Shown here piece by piece: positions 1 to 8,483 of a stretch of DNA of 64,000 nucleotides (position 1 is its first letter; the number at the start of each line of letters is the position of its first letter). Under the pieces are notes generated by a model that made no database searches, was not told where the DNA came from, and saw nothing but the letters and a program-made list of their open reading frames with translations. Origin of the DNA: CAZMNY01 sp964567745 (lineage in GTDB: Bacteria; Planctomycetota; Planctomycetia; Pirellulales; Pirellulaceae); assembly GCA_964567745.1 (NCBI GenBank), contig CAZMNY010000037.1, positions 1 through 64,000 on the forward strand. The letters are read 5' to 3'. Both the position numbers and the translations under genes were made by a program.

Positions 1-2
1 TC

Positions 3-209
3 GCTAATCAGCGGACAAGGGATATTCTCCATCGAAAAAAGCAAGAAACCCGCCTAATCCCTGGTCGACTGCCATACGCGTGGCACAGACTAGGCCGAGC
101 TGTGCAAATCGCTGTCGGCGAATCTGCTGGTCTGCCGCCGCGTGTCGTTCGAACGCTTGACGTACTCGCCTCAGATCCAAAATCCGCAACACTTGCGAAA
201 CGCCCCTAG
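3..209 (+). CDS. Possible C-terminal end of a gene cut by the left edge
   Basis: A plus-strand frame is open from the window edge to a TAG at 207-209 and would encode the last 68 residues of a protein. The end of the stretch (ESAGLPPRVVRTLDVLASD) reads like ordinary protein, and the frame stops just before a candidate promoter for the next gene. I do not recognise the product. A 62-codon frame on the minus strand (4-192) overlaps it and cannot be excluded, so the call is weak. Confidence 0.25.
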   Translation, partial: ANQRTRDILHRKKQETRLIPGRLPYAWHRLGRAVQIAVGESAGLPPRVVRTLDVLASDPKSATLAKRP

Positions 210-212
210 GGC

Positions 213-241
213 GAGCAGGCGAGGCTTGGTTGGTATATAAT
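213..241 (+). promoter_or_regulatory. Candidate promoter for the MoxR/VWA operon
   Basis: A perfect TATAAT hexamer lies at 236-241, about 75 bases before the first start codon of the operon. The segment one helical spacer upstream (about 213-218, gagcag) is a poor match to TTGACA. Only the -10 element is supported by sequence; the assignment is an inference. Confidence 0.3.
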
Positions 242-314
242 CCACCCGCCCACCATTACCGCTCCTCCGGTCGCAAGCGGCCGACGCCTCCCACGACACT
301 TACGCCCGCCGACT

Positions 315-1484
315 ATGCTGCAACCTCGACCGTTTGTGATTGTGTTCCTGTTCCTCGCGATTTCCTTCCCCTTTCAAACGCACGCGCAAAACGAATGGGA
401 AGTGACGCCCGAGGCCGAATTGGCCTTAGAGCGCGGGCTGGCTTGGCTCGCCGCAAATCAAGGGCCGAAGGGCAATTGGGAGTCCACCGATTTGGGCCTA
501 GTCAGCATGGGCGCGTTGGCTTTCATGGCGGCCGGTCATTCTCCTGGTCGAGGCAAGTATGGCGAAGTCGTTCGGCGCGCGCTTGACTACGTTGTCGACA
601 ACGCAAAACCTTCGGGGCTCTTGAACATCTCGCATTCTCAGCGCGACATGTATAACCACGGCCTGGCGACGTTTGTGCTCGGCCAAGCCCATGGCATGAC
701 GACCACTACCGACCGCCGTCTGCATGTTGTTCTCGATCGAGCTTTGCGGCTGATCTCCAACACTCAGGCGGACGATGGCGGCTGGGACTACCGCGCGGCT
801 CGCCTTTCTCGCGGACACGACTTGTCCCTTGTCGTGATGCAAGCCAAGGCGTTACGTAGCGCAATGGACAGTGGACTCGACGCCCCGCCCGAAGTCGTTC
901 AATTGGCGATCCAGAGCGTTCGCGAACACTACTCGCCTCAAAACGGTGATCGAAACGCACCCGAGTCGGAACAGCGGAAGATCCCGGGACAATTCACGTA
1001 TGGCAAGGGCGGCGGAGGGAACACGATCGCGATGGCGGCCGCCGGAGTCGTCTGCCTGCAGGAGTTTGGGCAGTACAACGACTGGCGAATCGAAAAGAAT
1101 ATGGACGTCATCACGGCTGCCACGGTCAAGCTACCTCAAACGCCTCGTTCGAAAAAACGAGACGGCACGCTTCCGTTCGACGCTTACACGCTCTACTACG
1201 TCGGACAAGCGGCGTATCAAGTCGGCGGCGATCCATGGAAAGCGAATTACCCCAAGATTCGCGACTACCTTGTCAGCTCGCAAATCCACACTCCAGGTCG
1301 AACGACGACGCACGGTGTCTGGCACGATCGCGGTGCCCTGCGGGGCGGTCGAGTTAGCGGGAGACCGGGCGACTTGTACGGCACGTCTGTTGCCTGCTTT
1401 ATCTTGGCGATCCCGAATCGTTACCTGCCCATCCTGCAAGAGGGGCAGATTGAGAGCCTCAAACGGAGGTTCGAAACCCCATGA
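315..1484 (+). CDS. Secreted prenyltransferase/squalene-cyclase-fold protein
   Basis: This 389-residue protein begins with a signal peptide (hydrophobic FVIVFLFLAISFPF, cleavage probably after the THA near residue 24). The rest carries repeated alpha-alpha barrel motifs of the terpenoid cyclase fold: GLAWLAANQGPKGNW near residue 40, a second repeat with QADDGGWDYR near 155, and further repeats to the end. I do not see the DxDD acid motif of true squalene-hopene cyclases, so catalysis is doubtful. It is the first gene of the operon. Its stop codon overlaps the ATG of the next gene by four bases, implying translational coupling with the BatA-like protein. In Planctomycetota such proteins commonly sit next to VWA/MoxR genes; their role is unknown. 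A start at 315 gives the cleanest signal peptide. Confidence 0.8.
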   Translation: MLQPRPFVIVFLFLAISFPFQTHAQNEWEVTPEAELALERGLAWLAANQGPKGNWESTDLGLVSMGALAFMAAGHSPGRGKYGEVVRRALDYVVDNAKPSGLLNISHSQRDMYNHGLATFVLGQAHGMTTTTDRRLHVVLDRALRLISNTQADDGGWDYRAARLSRGHDLSLVVMQAKALRSAMDSGLDAPPEVVQLAIQSVREHYSPQNGDRNAPESEQRKIPGQFTYGKGGGGNTIAMAAAGVVCLQEFGQYNDWRIEKNMDVITAATVKLPQTPRSKKRDGTLPFDAYTLYYVGQAAYQVGGDPWKANYPKIRDYLVSSQIHTPGRTTTHGVWHDRGALRGGRVSGRPGDLYGTSVACFILAIPNRYLPILQEGQIESLKRRFETP

Positions 1485-4060
1485 GTTGGATGCCTTCGTT
1501 TTTGGCTGGCGGTTTCGCTATCGCCGGGTTGGCCCTCGCGTCCGCGCCGCTGATCATTCACCTGCTCAATCGCCGTCGATTCCGCGTGGTTGAGTGGGCC
1601 GCCATGGATTTTCTTCAGCACGCAATCAAACGCAATCGTCGCATCCTCCACCTTCGAGACTTGTTACTGCTCGTGTTGAGAACGGCCATTGTGCTGCTCT
1701 TCGGATTGGCCCTAGCACAACCTTTCTTTTCCGCAAGTCAAAGCGAATTCGACGGCCGCAAACCGCTTCACGCCATCTTGTTGTTTGATAACAGTCGCAG
1801 CATGGATTTCATTTCGCTCGAGGGCTCATTACTCGATCGAGCCAAAGCGAAAGCGGCCAAGCTTATCAAACGCCTTCCGGACGGGAGCGTGATTTCGGTC
1901 ATTCCCGTTTGCGGCAGCCGACACGCCATCAGTCCCGATCCCTACGCATCGAAGCAGCACGCGATGGACGCGATTCGCCGAATCGAGGCAGTCGACCGCA
2001 GCACCAGTTTCGTCGAGACGCTCAACGCGGCCGATCAGGCAGCCCAGGCGGCGCCGCTGCTCTCCAAACGCATGGTCTGGTTTACCGACCAACAACGAGG
2101 AAACTATCAGCGAATTGACGAGCAACGCAAGTTGCCGGACATGCAAGTCGTCGATGTTAGCGACGCCGCGCGAGCCAACACGTGGATTGAAAGCCTCAAA
2201 GTGCAAGACGGCGTGGCCGACATCAATACGCCCGCAACCTTGGTCGTCGTCGTTCGCCATGAAGGGCCCGAGCGCCGCAATGATGTGCAAGTCACAATCA
2301 AGGTCGATGGCGAATCGGTGGGGTCGACAACCGTATCGCTCGAACCGGGCGGAGCTCGTGAGATTGTCTTTCAGCACACTTTCTCAGCTCAACAGCCTAC
2401 GCCCCAGCGACCCGCGACCGCTGCCGTGACGGCGACGATTACGCCCGACCGACTGCCGGCGGACGATCAACGAAGGTTGGTTGTTCATGTGGCGGCCGCA
2501 ACGCCGGTCGTTTTCATCGATCAATTTGGTGCCGATAACGAAGACGCGCTGCAGCAACGATTTGGCGAGACGCGCAGCCTGCGGCGTCTTCTGGCGCCCG
2601 GCGCCGGATCGCCCAACGCGCCCCGACAACTCGTCCAAGTCCGACACGTCCGAATGTCTCAGGTCGATCGCGACTTGTTGGCTGACGCCAGGCTGGTGAT
2701 TGTCGCCGGAGTCGAGTCGCCAGAGGGGCGCGCGGACGTTCTTCGCCAATACGTGGAGCAGGGCGGTCAGCTTCTCATTGCGGCCGGCGCCGACTTCTCG
2801 CCCGCACGCTGGACCGACGAAGCATGGCTCGACGGAGGAGGTGTGCTGCCCATGCCTTTGCGGCCCGAACCGATTGGAGAGACGCCGCTCGAAGCAAAAG
2901 AGCTTTCCCCGTTTTTCGTCGAATACGAATCGTTGCAGAACCACTCGTTCTTCCAGCTCTCCGGCAACTCCGATGATGACATTCGCGATCTGTTCTCTGA
3001 GCCGTTTTTCTTCAAAGCGGTGCAAACGGTCTGGAGCGAAAAAGATCGCGAGGAATGGCTCGAAAACGAAATTAAGAACCAGCGGGCGCAGATCGAGCTG
3101 GCTCGCGACGAACATCGAACGAACGCCGCAAGCAGCGGACTCGAGGAAGCATCTGAGTCGCCTGTGAACGCGCTGGACGATTCGCGATGGGTAGCCTGGG
3201 CTTCACCGACAAGAATAACGTTGGATGATTGGCAGGATGAAAATGTTACTCGAGTTGCGAGGGAAAACGCGCTGCGAAGCGAGCCCGTTGTTTTGGCTAG
3301 CTTTGACAACGCAACGCCGATGCTCGTGCAAAGATTTGTCGGCGACGGTCGAGTCGTGTTGTATACGTCGGGGCTGGTGTCGCCTTGGACAACGCTACCC
3401 AAGACAAACTGCTTCATTGTTTTTGATCGCATTCTTCGAGACATGCTGCGAGATACCTTTCCGGCTCGGAACTTTTTGGTTCAGCAGCGAGTGGATGTCG
3501 CATTGCCCACAGTCGATCGGGAAGTCAACATCGGTTTGCGGCGGCCGGCGGACGCGAGTCTTGCGGGTACGAATGCTGACGTAGAGAACCGATCCGATAA
3601 CGACTCGGCCGGTGGTTTTGGCGAGATTCTTCACAGTGGTTTTCTGGACGAGAGAAAGACGAGCTTTTCGGCCCTGCATGGCGGTCTCTATCGACTGCAA
3701 GCGTCGCCCATCGACCCTCCAGAGGACGGATCGGACGTGGAGCCGGTTTGGGAGATTGCGGTCGCAGTTCAGCCCGATTCGAGCGAGTCGGAATTGGCCG
3801 AAATAAGCACGGCGGATCTTGTTGCATTGACTCCCGGCGAATCGATTCGCGTAATCGGGATCGATGAACAGATTAGTTTGGCGGGTTCGCAAGTGCAGGG
3901 ACAAGACACTTGGTGGTGGTTAGCACTGTCGGTTTTCGCACTGCTGTTAATGGAGCTTGGAATCTTGGCTTTGCCTAGGTCTGCCTCGCGGTCCGGTTCA
4001 GCGTTGACAACAACCGCCTCGCCGTCGTCTGGCTCTTCCTCGGAGGTTCAGGCAGCATGA
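1481..4060 (+). CDS. BatA-like membrane protein with von Willebrand A domain
   Basis: This 859-residue membrane protein opens with the BatA N-terminal domain: two membrane helices (about residues 8-28 and 58-80) around a basic loop containing HLLNRRRFRVVEWAAMDFL. A von Willebrand A domain follows, with the metal-site motif DNSRS (DxSxS) near residue 104. The large central part is probably periplasmic, and a last membrane helix lies near residue 820 (ALSVFALLLMELGILAL) before a Ser/Thr-rich tail. The gene starts in a 4-base overlap with the upstream stop and ends in a 4-base overlap with the next start. BatA/VWA proteins act with MoxR ATPases in envelope maturation or stress complexes; a chaperone-like role here is inferred from the neighbours. 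Confidence 0.85.
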   Translation: MSWMPSFLAGGFAIAGLALASAPLIIHLLNRRRFRVVEWAAMDFLQHAIKRNRRILHLRDLLLLVLRTAIVLLFGLALAQPFFSASQSEFDGRKPLHAILLFDNSRSMDFISLEGSLLDRAKAKAAKLIKRLPDGSVISVIPVCGSRHAISPDPYASKQHAMDAIRRIEAVDRSTSFVETLNAADQAAQAAPLLSKRMVWFTDQQRGNYQRIDEQRKLPDMQVVDVSDAARANTWIESLKVQDGVADINTPATLVVVVRHEGPERRNDVQVTIKVDGESVGSTTVSLEPGGAREIVFQHTFSAQQPTPQRPATAAVTATITPDRLPADDQRRLVVHVAAATPVVFIDQFGADNEDALQQRFGETRSLRRLLAPGAGSPNAPRQLVQVRHVRMSQVDRDLLADARLVIVAGVESPEGRADVLRQYVEQGGQLLIAAGADFSPARWTDEAWLDGGGVLPMPLRPEPIGETPLEAKELSPFFVEYESLQNHSFFQLSGNSDDDIRDLFSEPFFFKAVQTVWSEKDREEWLENEIKNQRAQIELARDEHRTNAASSGLEEASESPVNALDDSRWVAWASPTRITLDDWQDENVTRVARENALRSEPVVLASFDNATPMLVQRFVGDGRVVLYTSGLVSPWTTLPKTNCFIVFDRILRDMLRDTFPARNFLVQQRVDVALPTVDREVNIGLRRPADASLAGTNADVENRSDNDSAGGFGEILHSGFLDERKTSFSALHGGLYRLQASPIDPPEDGSDVEPVWEIAVAVQPDSSESELAEISTADLVALTPGESIRVIGIDEQISLAGSQVQGQDTWWWLALSVFALLLMELGILALPRSASRSGSALTTTASPSSGSSSEVQAA

Positions 4061-6513
4061 GTTTCCTAGGTTGGTTGTTGGGATTGAAAAACGTCAGCGA
4101 GGTCTCCACGATCGACGCGGACTTCGCAGCCCCGTGGGCGCGAGAGAATTTGTTCTTGATTGTCGGTGTTTGCGTCGGACTTTGTGGCTTGGTTGCATGG
4201 TTCTATTCGCGTCGCCAGACGGCCAGCCGCGGTTGGAAGTGGTCCTTGACTGCGACTCGAAGTCTGCTGCTTGTGCTGGCCTTTCTCACGCTCGCGAATC
4301 CGGTCCTGCGAGTGACAGTCGAGCAAATTCACAAGCCTCTGTTTTTCGTTCTGTTTGATGGAACGGAGAGCATGGCGATTCGAGACGAACTGCCAACCGA
4401 AGATCGCGCGGCGCTTCGCGATGCGACTGGCTTAGAGGCAACCGCTCAAGATCCGCCGACTCGAATAGACTACGTCAGGTCATGGCTCAGACGAGAGACG
4501 GGCAGTACGCTTGAACGCCTTCAAGAAGACAAAGATGTTCGGCTCGAGTCCTTCGTCTTCGACGGCCAGCATTCGGGTCAGCTGCGAAGGATCGACAAGC
4601 TCTCGTCCGATTTGGCGACGAGGCGAGACAGTTCGTCGACAACCGCGGCTCTCGCCGATTTGCTCGACGCCCGCGGCCGAGTCACGTCGCTCGGTTCTGC
4701 GCTTGCCGACGTTCCCCAGCAGGTTGGCTCGCAGTATTTGGCAGGCGTGATCGTCGTGAGCGATTTTGCCCACAACGCAGGCGTGGCGCCGCTGGGCGAC
4801 GCGAATTCGCCAGCCGTTCGCGTCGGCGTGCCAATCTATACGATCGGAGTTGGCGCGGCGGAGGCGATCGACCTGGCAGTCACACTTCAGACTGACCTCA
4901 AAATGAAACGGGCCGAACGGACGAACGTACAGCTCAAGCTAAGGCAGGTCGGATTGGCCGGTCAAACAGTAGGAGTTGTCTTGACGGCGCGGCCACTGGA
5001 GAGTCGAGCGGGGGAGGAGGGCGCGATCAAAATCGGACGGCGGGAAGTCACCCTTCAGGATGGCCTGCAACTGGTCGATTTTCCGTTCACGCCCGAGCAG
5101 TCGGGGCCATTCGAATTCTCCGCGACTGTCGATCCGCTTCCGGGCGAGGTGGTCACCGACAACAATACCGCGCGGCGGGAAGTGAACATTATTGATGACT
5201 TCCTGAGGCTGTTGTATGTGGCCCACGAACCGACTTGGGAATGGCGTTTTATCAAAGAGGTATTTCACCGGGACCGGCTGGTCGGCATGGAGGGATTTCG
5301 GACATTTCTCAGTTCCTCTGATCCTCGTGTTCGCAAGGCCAACGTGCTCTTTGCGCCGACTCTAACTCCGTCGCGTCGCGAGTTCTTTGCAAACGACGTT
5401 ATTTTCCTTGGCGACATGCCAGCCGATTCGATGTCGCCTCGATTCGCCGACATGGTCAAGGAATACGTCGGAAAACTCGGCGGCGGATTGGTCGTCATCG
5501 GGGGCCCGAGGTTTGGACCACAATCGCTTGCCGATTCTTCGCTGGCCGAGATGTTGCCCGTGGTCATTTCGGAAGACGCGGTCATTCAAGACGACCGTGA
5601 GTTTCCGCTTCGCTTGACGGCTGACGCGAGCCGTTATCCGTTCATGTTGTTGGGCGAAACGGAACAAGAGGATCGGAAGGCGTGGGACAATTTGGCCTCC
5701 TTGCCGTGGCGACAGCCCGTGGCTGCGGTTCGCGAACAAGCGGTTGTCTTAGCTGAGCATCCGACTGCCATGTGCCGTGACGGAAAGACTCGACAGCCGC
5801 TGATCGCGATTCAAAGCTATGGCAAGGGCGAAGTCGTTTTCATGGCGTTCAATGAGATGTGGCGGCTACGGCGATTGTATGGAGAAAAATACTACCGCCG
5901 GTTTTGGTCGCAGTTGATCTATCGATTGGGGATGAGCCACGCGTTGGGCAGCGACAAACGCTTTAGCCCCTCTCTCGAACGACAGACTTACCGCTCGGGC
6001 GACGAAGCCGTGTTTACGATAGAGGCGTATGACGAGGATTATGAACCGCTGGACGCTGACAAGCTCGGCCGGCCTGCACTCGAAGGCGAATTGATTCGTC
6101 CCGCGGATCTTGGCGGCGACGCGCAAGCGACTGAAATTAGCATTCCCATGCTGCGTTCCGGCGTGTTCGAAGTTCGCGTCCCGGTGCACGCAGCCGGCGA
6201 ATACGTCATTCGAGTTCGAGACCCGATCACAGGCGAGTCCCATAATCGCCGCTTTCAGGTGACCGAAGTCTCCGCCGAGCGACGCCGCGCTACACGCGAG
6301 AAGCGATTGCAAGACGAGCTTGCTCGAACGAGTGACGGCCGGAGCTACACCTTGGCTGACGCGGACCATTTGCTGAACGACATCGACGTGGAACCGATTC
6401 CCGAGACCTCCTCTCGCAGCCATGCGCTGTGGAGCACTCCGTTGTGGTTCATCCTGCTCGTGGGTTGCATGTTGATAGAGTGGACCGGCCGCAAATGGAG
6501 GCACTTGCCGTGA
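4057..6513 (+). CDS. Membrane protein with degenerate VWA and glutamine-amidotransferase-like region
   Basis: The 818-residue product has two N-terminal membrane helices (near residues 29-49 and 64-85), then a VWA-like segment in which the metal motif is altered to DGTES (near residue 102). The middle (LLYVAHEPTWEWRFIKEVF, later YVGKLGGGLVVIGGPRFG) matches the class I glutamine-amidotransferase-like fold common in planctomycete VWA proteins, without a clear catalytic cysteine. An Ig-like region follows, and one membrane helix near residue 795 closes the protein. The start overlaps the upstream stop (ATGA) and the stop overlaps the next start (GTGA). It is probably a partner of the BatA-like protein. 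Confidence 0.8.
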   Translation: MSFLGWLLGLKNVSEVSTIDADFAAPWARENLFLIVGVCVGLCGLVAWFYSRRQTASRGWKWSLTATRSLLLVLAFLTLANPVLRVTVEQIHKPLFFVLFDGTESMAIRDELPTEDRAALRDATGLEATAQDPPTRIDYVRSWLRRETGSTLERLQEDKDVRLESFVFDGQHSGQLRRIDKLSSDLATRRDSSSTTAALADLLDARGRVTSLGSALADVPQQVGSQYLAGVIVVSDFAHNAGVAPLGDANSPAVRVGVPIYTIGVGAAEAIDLAVTLQTDLKMKRAERTNVQLKLRQVGLAGQTVGVVLTARPLESRAGEEGAIKIGRREVTLQDGLQLVDFPFTPEQSGPFEFSATVDPLPGEVVTDNNTARREVNIIDDFLRLLYVAHEPTWEWRFIKEVFHRDRLVGMEGFRTFLSSSDPRVRKANVLFAPTLTPSRREFFANDVIFLGDMPADSMSPRFADMVKEYVGKLGGGLVVIGGPRFGPQSLADSSLAEMLPVVISEDAVIQDDREFPLRLTADASRYPFMLLGETEQEDRKAWDNLASLPWRQPVAAVREQAVVLAEHPTAMCRDGKTRQPLIAIQSYGKGEVVFMAFNEMWRLRRLYGEKYYRRFWSQLIYRLGMSHALGSDKRFSPSLERQTYRSGDEAVFTIEAYDEDYEPLDADKLGRPALEGELIRPADLGGDAQATEISIPMLRSGVFEVRVPVHAAGEYVIRVRDPITGESHNRRFQVTEVSAERRRATREKRLQDELARTSDGRSYTLADADHLLNDIDVEPIPETSSRSHALWSTPLWFILLVGCMLIEWTGRKWRHLP

Positions 6514-8483
6514 GCCGCATCGACCAATTGCGCAACCAACTCGCCTCGCTCGCAAGCCGGCAACGCCTGAACTTGCGCAGCGCCTCGCTGGCTCGAACCG
6601 TGGTTGCCGTCGTGCTTGTGGCAGGCTCGTTGTTCGCAGTCGACTTCTTGTTTGATTTGAGTCCGCCGCAGCGGCTGGTGGCGATGGCGATCGGTGCGAT
6701 CGTTCTGATTCGTTTCGTGCGGAAGTATCTCGCCGCTTCCTACTTGCCTAGAACCAGCGTAACTCAAACCGCGCTCCATAATTCGCCAGGCGATTCGAGC
6801 GACCTTGTCGCCGCGTTGCAGTTTTCGACCGAGGCCGACGCCAGTTCGGGCTCACTGCAATTGAAGCAAGCCGTTGTCGCTCAAGTTGAATCGGCGCCGA
6901 TCAACGTCTTTCAGAATTTTCGTTGGTCCGAGGCCCGCAACGCGTTGTTCGCTCTCTTGTTCGTCAGTTCGTTGGCGACGATAGCGGCTGTCATGTTTCC
7001 GACTTACGCATCGGTCTTTTGTAGCCGTTTGGCGCTCGGCAGTCGGCTGTATCCCAAAGCGACCGAGATCGTCGCAGTGGCGGTGAATAATCGGTTTGTG
7101 CTAAAACGCCAAGTCGGTGACGACGCGACGCCGACCGATGCAAGTTGCCCGCAGGGCAAGCCTGTGGTCATCCAAGTTGTGACCCAAGGACGCTGGCCTG
7201 AATCGGGAACGCTCGATCTGATTTCTCAAAATACCGGGGCGGTTCGGGTCGTGGAGTTGACGCGACTGTCCGCGAAACAACGCATGCAACCCTTGCGACA
7301 AGCGGCTCTCGCCGTTGAACAGGCGCTCGACGAGCCGGACACAAACCAGCTCGCCTTGGCGGAGATCGCCGATCTCGTTGGCGTTGAGGCGCCGGACATC
7401 TCGATCGATGCGCCGGAGCCGCCGTCTTCGCAAAGAGTCGCCGTACTTGAGCAGACACTGGGCAAGATCGAAGCCAGGCTCGCGGAACTCACGAACGGTC
7501 CGATCGATGCATTGTGGTCGTGCGAGATTCCGCGATTCGTCGAAGCGGCGCAGTATCGATTGGCGATTGGCGACGGGCGAACCTCAACCGGCCGATTGGA
7601 CTTGGTCGAGCTCCCGGTCGTCGATCTCGACATTCGTGTGACGCCGCCAGTATACGCAGGGTCACATGTCGCCGCCCCGAATTCGCTCGCTCGGCAGTTT
7701 GCGGTTTTGGAAGGATCCAACGTGCAATTGACGCTGCGAGCGCTAACGAATCAGCCGCTGCGTCGCGCCTGGCTGAACGTGTGGCAAGGTGAAACGAAAC
7801 AACGCATATCGCTAGCGCCGATTGACGAAGGTCGAAAGTCGTGGCGAATTCCCGCCGATGTCGAATCGCCTTTCTCAGCGATTAGCGGTGAGACGCGATA
7901 CGAAGTTATGGCCCAGGACAGCAATGGCTACGAAATCGAAAAACCGCTTGCGGGCATGATTCGAGTGCGGCCGGATCGACCGCCGACTGGTGCGGCCAAG
8001 GTGGTGCACCGAGTTGTGCTGCCCAGCGCGATGCCGGTCGTAAGTTATCGCGTCAATGACGACTTTGGCGTCGCGATGGCTAGAATTACGGCCCAAGTTG
8101 AGCGCCGCAGCGAAAGGACCGATCGAGTCGCTCAGCCGGGCGTTTCGCTCCAATCTAGCGATTCTGAGGCGATACCGACGGAGCAAAAGAGCTTCGTCGT
8201 GTTTGAGTCGAGAAAAACTAAGGATCAATTACCGGCCAAAGGCAGGTATACTCTGCGGGTGGCACAGCTTGGACTTGAGAAAGGCGATCGTCTTAAGTTG
8301 GCGGTCGAGGTGCTCGACTATCGCGGCGAGAGCCCCGGAAAATGGTCGTCGAGCGAACCGGTTTTTCTTGAGATATCTGACGAGAGTGGCGTGTTGGCCG
8401 CGATCTCGGAAACGGATGAGCGATCCGAGCAGCGGTTGGACGATTTGATACGACGTGAACTTGGAATTGGAGACGAGCCATGA
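6510..8483 (+). CDS. Operon membrane protein of unknown function
   Basis: I chose the GTG at 6510 because it overlaps the upstream stop (GTGA) and has a GGAGG eight bases before it; an in-frame ATG at 6495 is the alternative. The 657-residue product has hydrophobic segments near residues 22-40, 48-65 and 140-160, followed by a long soluble region with beta-rich stretches such as VVDLDIRVTPPVYAG and HRVVLPSAMPVVSYRVNDDF. It resembles the DUF4175-like proteins found beside large coiled-coil proteins in planctomycete MoxR clusters, but I cannot assign a biochemical function. The stop overlaps the next ATG by four bases. Confidence 0.75.
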   Translation: MSRIDQLRNQLASLASRQRLNLRSASLARTVVAVVLVAGSLFAVDFLFDLSPPQRLVAMAIGAIVLIRFVRKYLAASYLPRTSVTQTALHNSPGDSSDLVAALQFSTEADASSGSLQLKQAVVAQVESAPINVFQNFRWSEARNALFALLFVSSLATIAAVMFPTYASVFCSRLALGSRLYPKATEIVAVAVNNRFVLKRQVGDDATPTDASCPQGKPVVIQVVTQGRWPESGTLDLISQNTGAVRVVELTRLSAKQRMQPLRQAALAVEQALDEPDTNQLALAEIADLVGVEAPDISIDAPEPPSSQRVAVLEQTLGKIEARLAELTNGPIDALWSCEIPRFVEAAQYRLAIGDGRTSTGRLDLVELPVVDLDIRVTPPVYAGSHVAAPNSLARQFAVLEGSNVQLTLRALTNQPLRRAWLNVWQGETKQRISLAPIDEGRKSWRIPADVESPFSAISGETRYEVMAQDSNGYEIEKPLAGMIRVRPDRPPTGAAKVVHRVVLPSAMPVVSYRVNDDFGVAMARITAQVERRSERTDRVAQPGVSLQSSDSEAIPTEQKSFVVFESRKTKDQLPAKGRYTLRVAQLGLEKGDRLKLAVEVLDYRGESPGKWSSSEPVFLEISDESGVLAAISETDERSEQRLDDLIRRELGIGDEP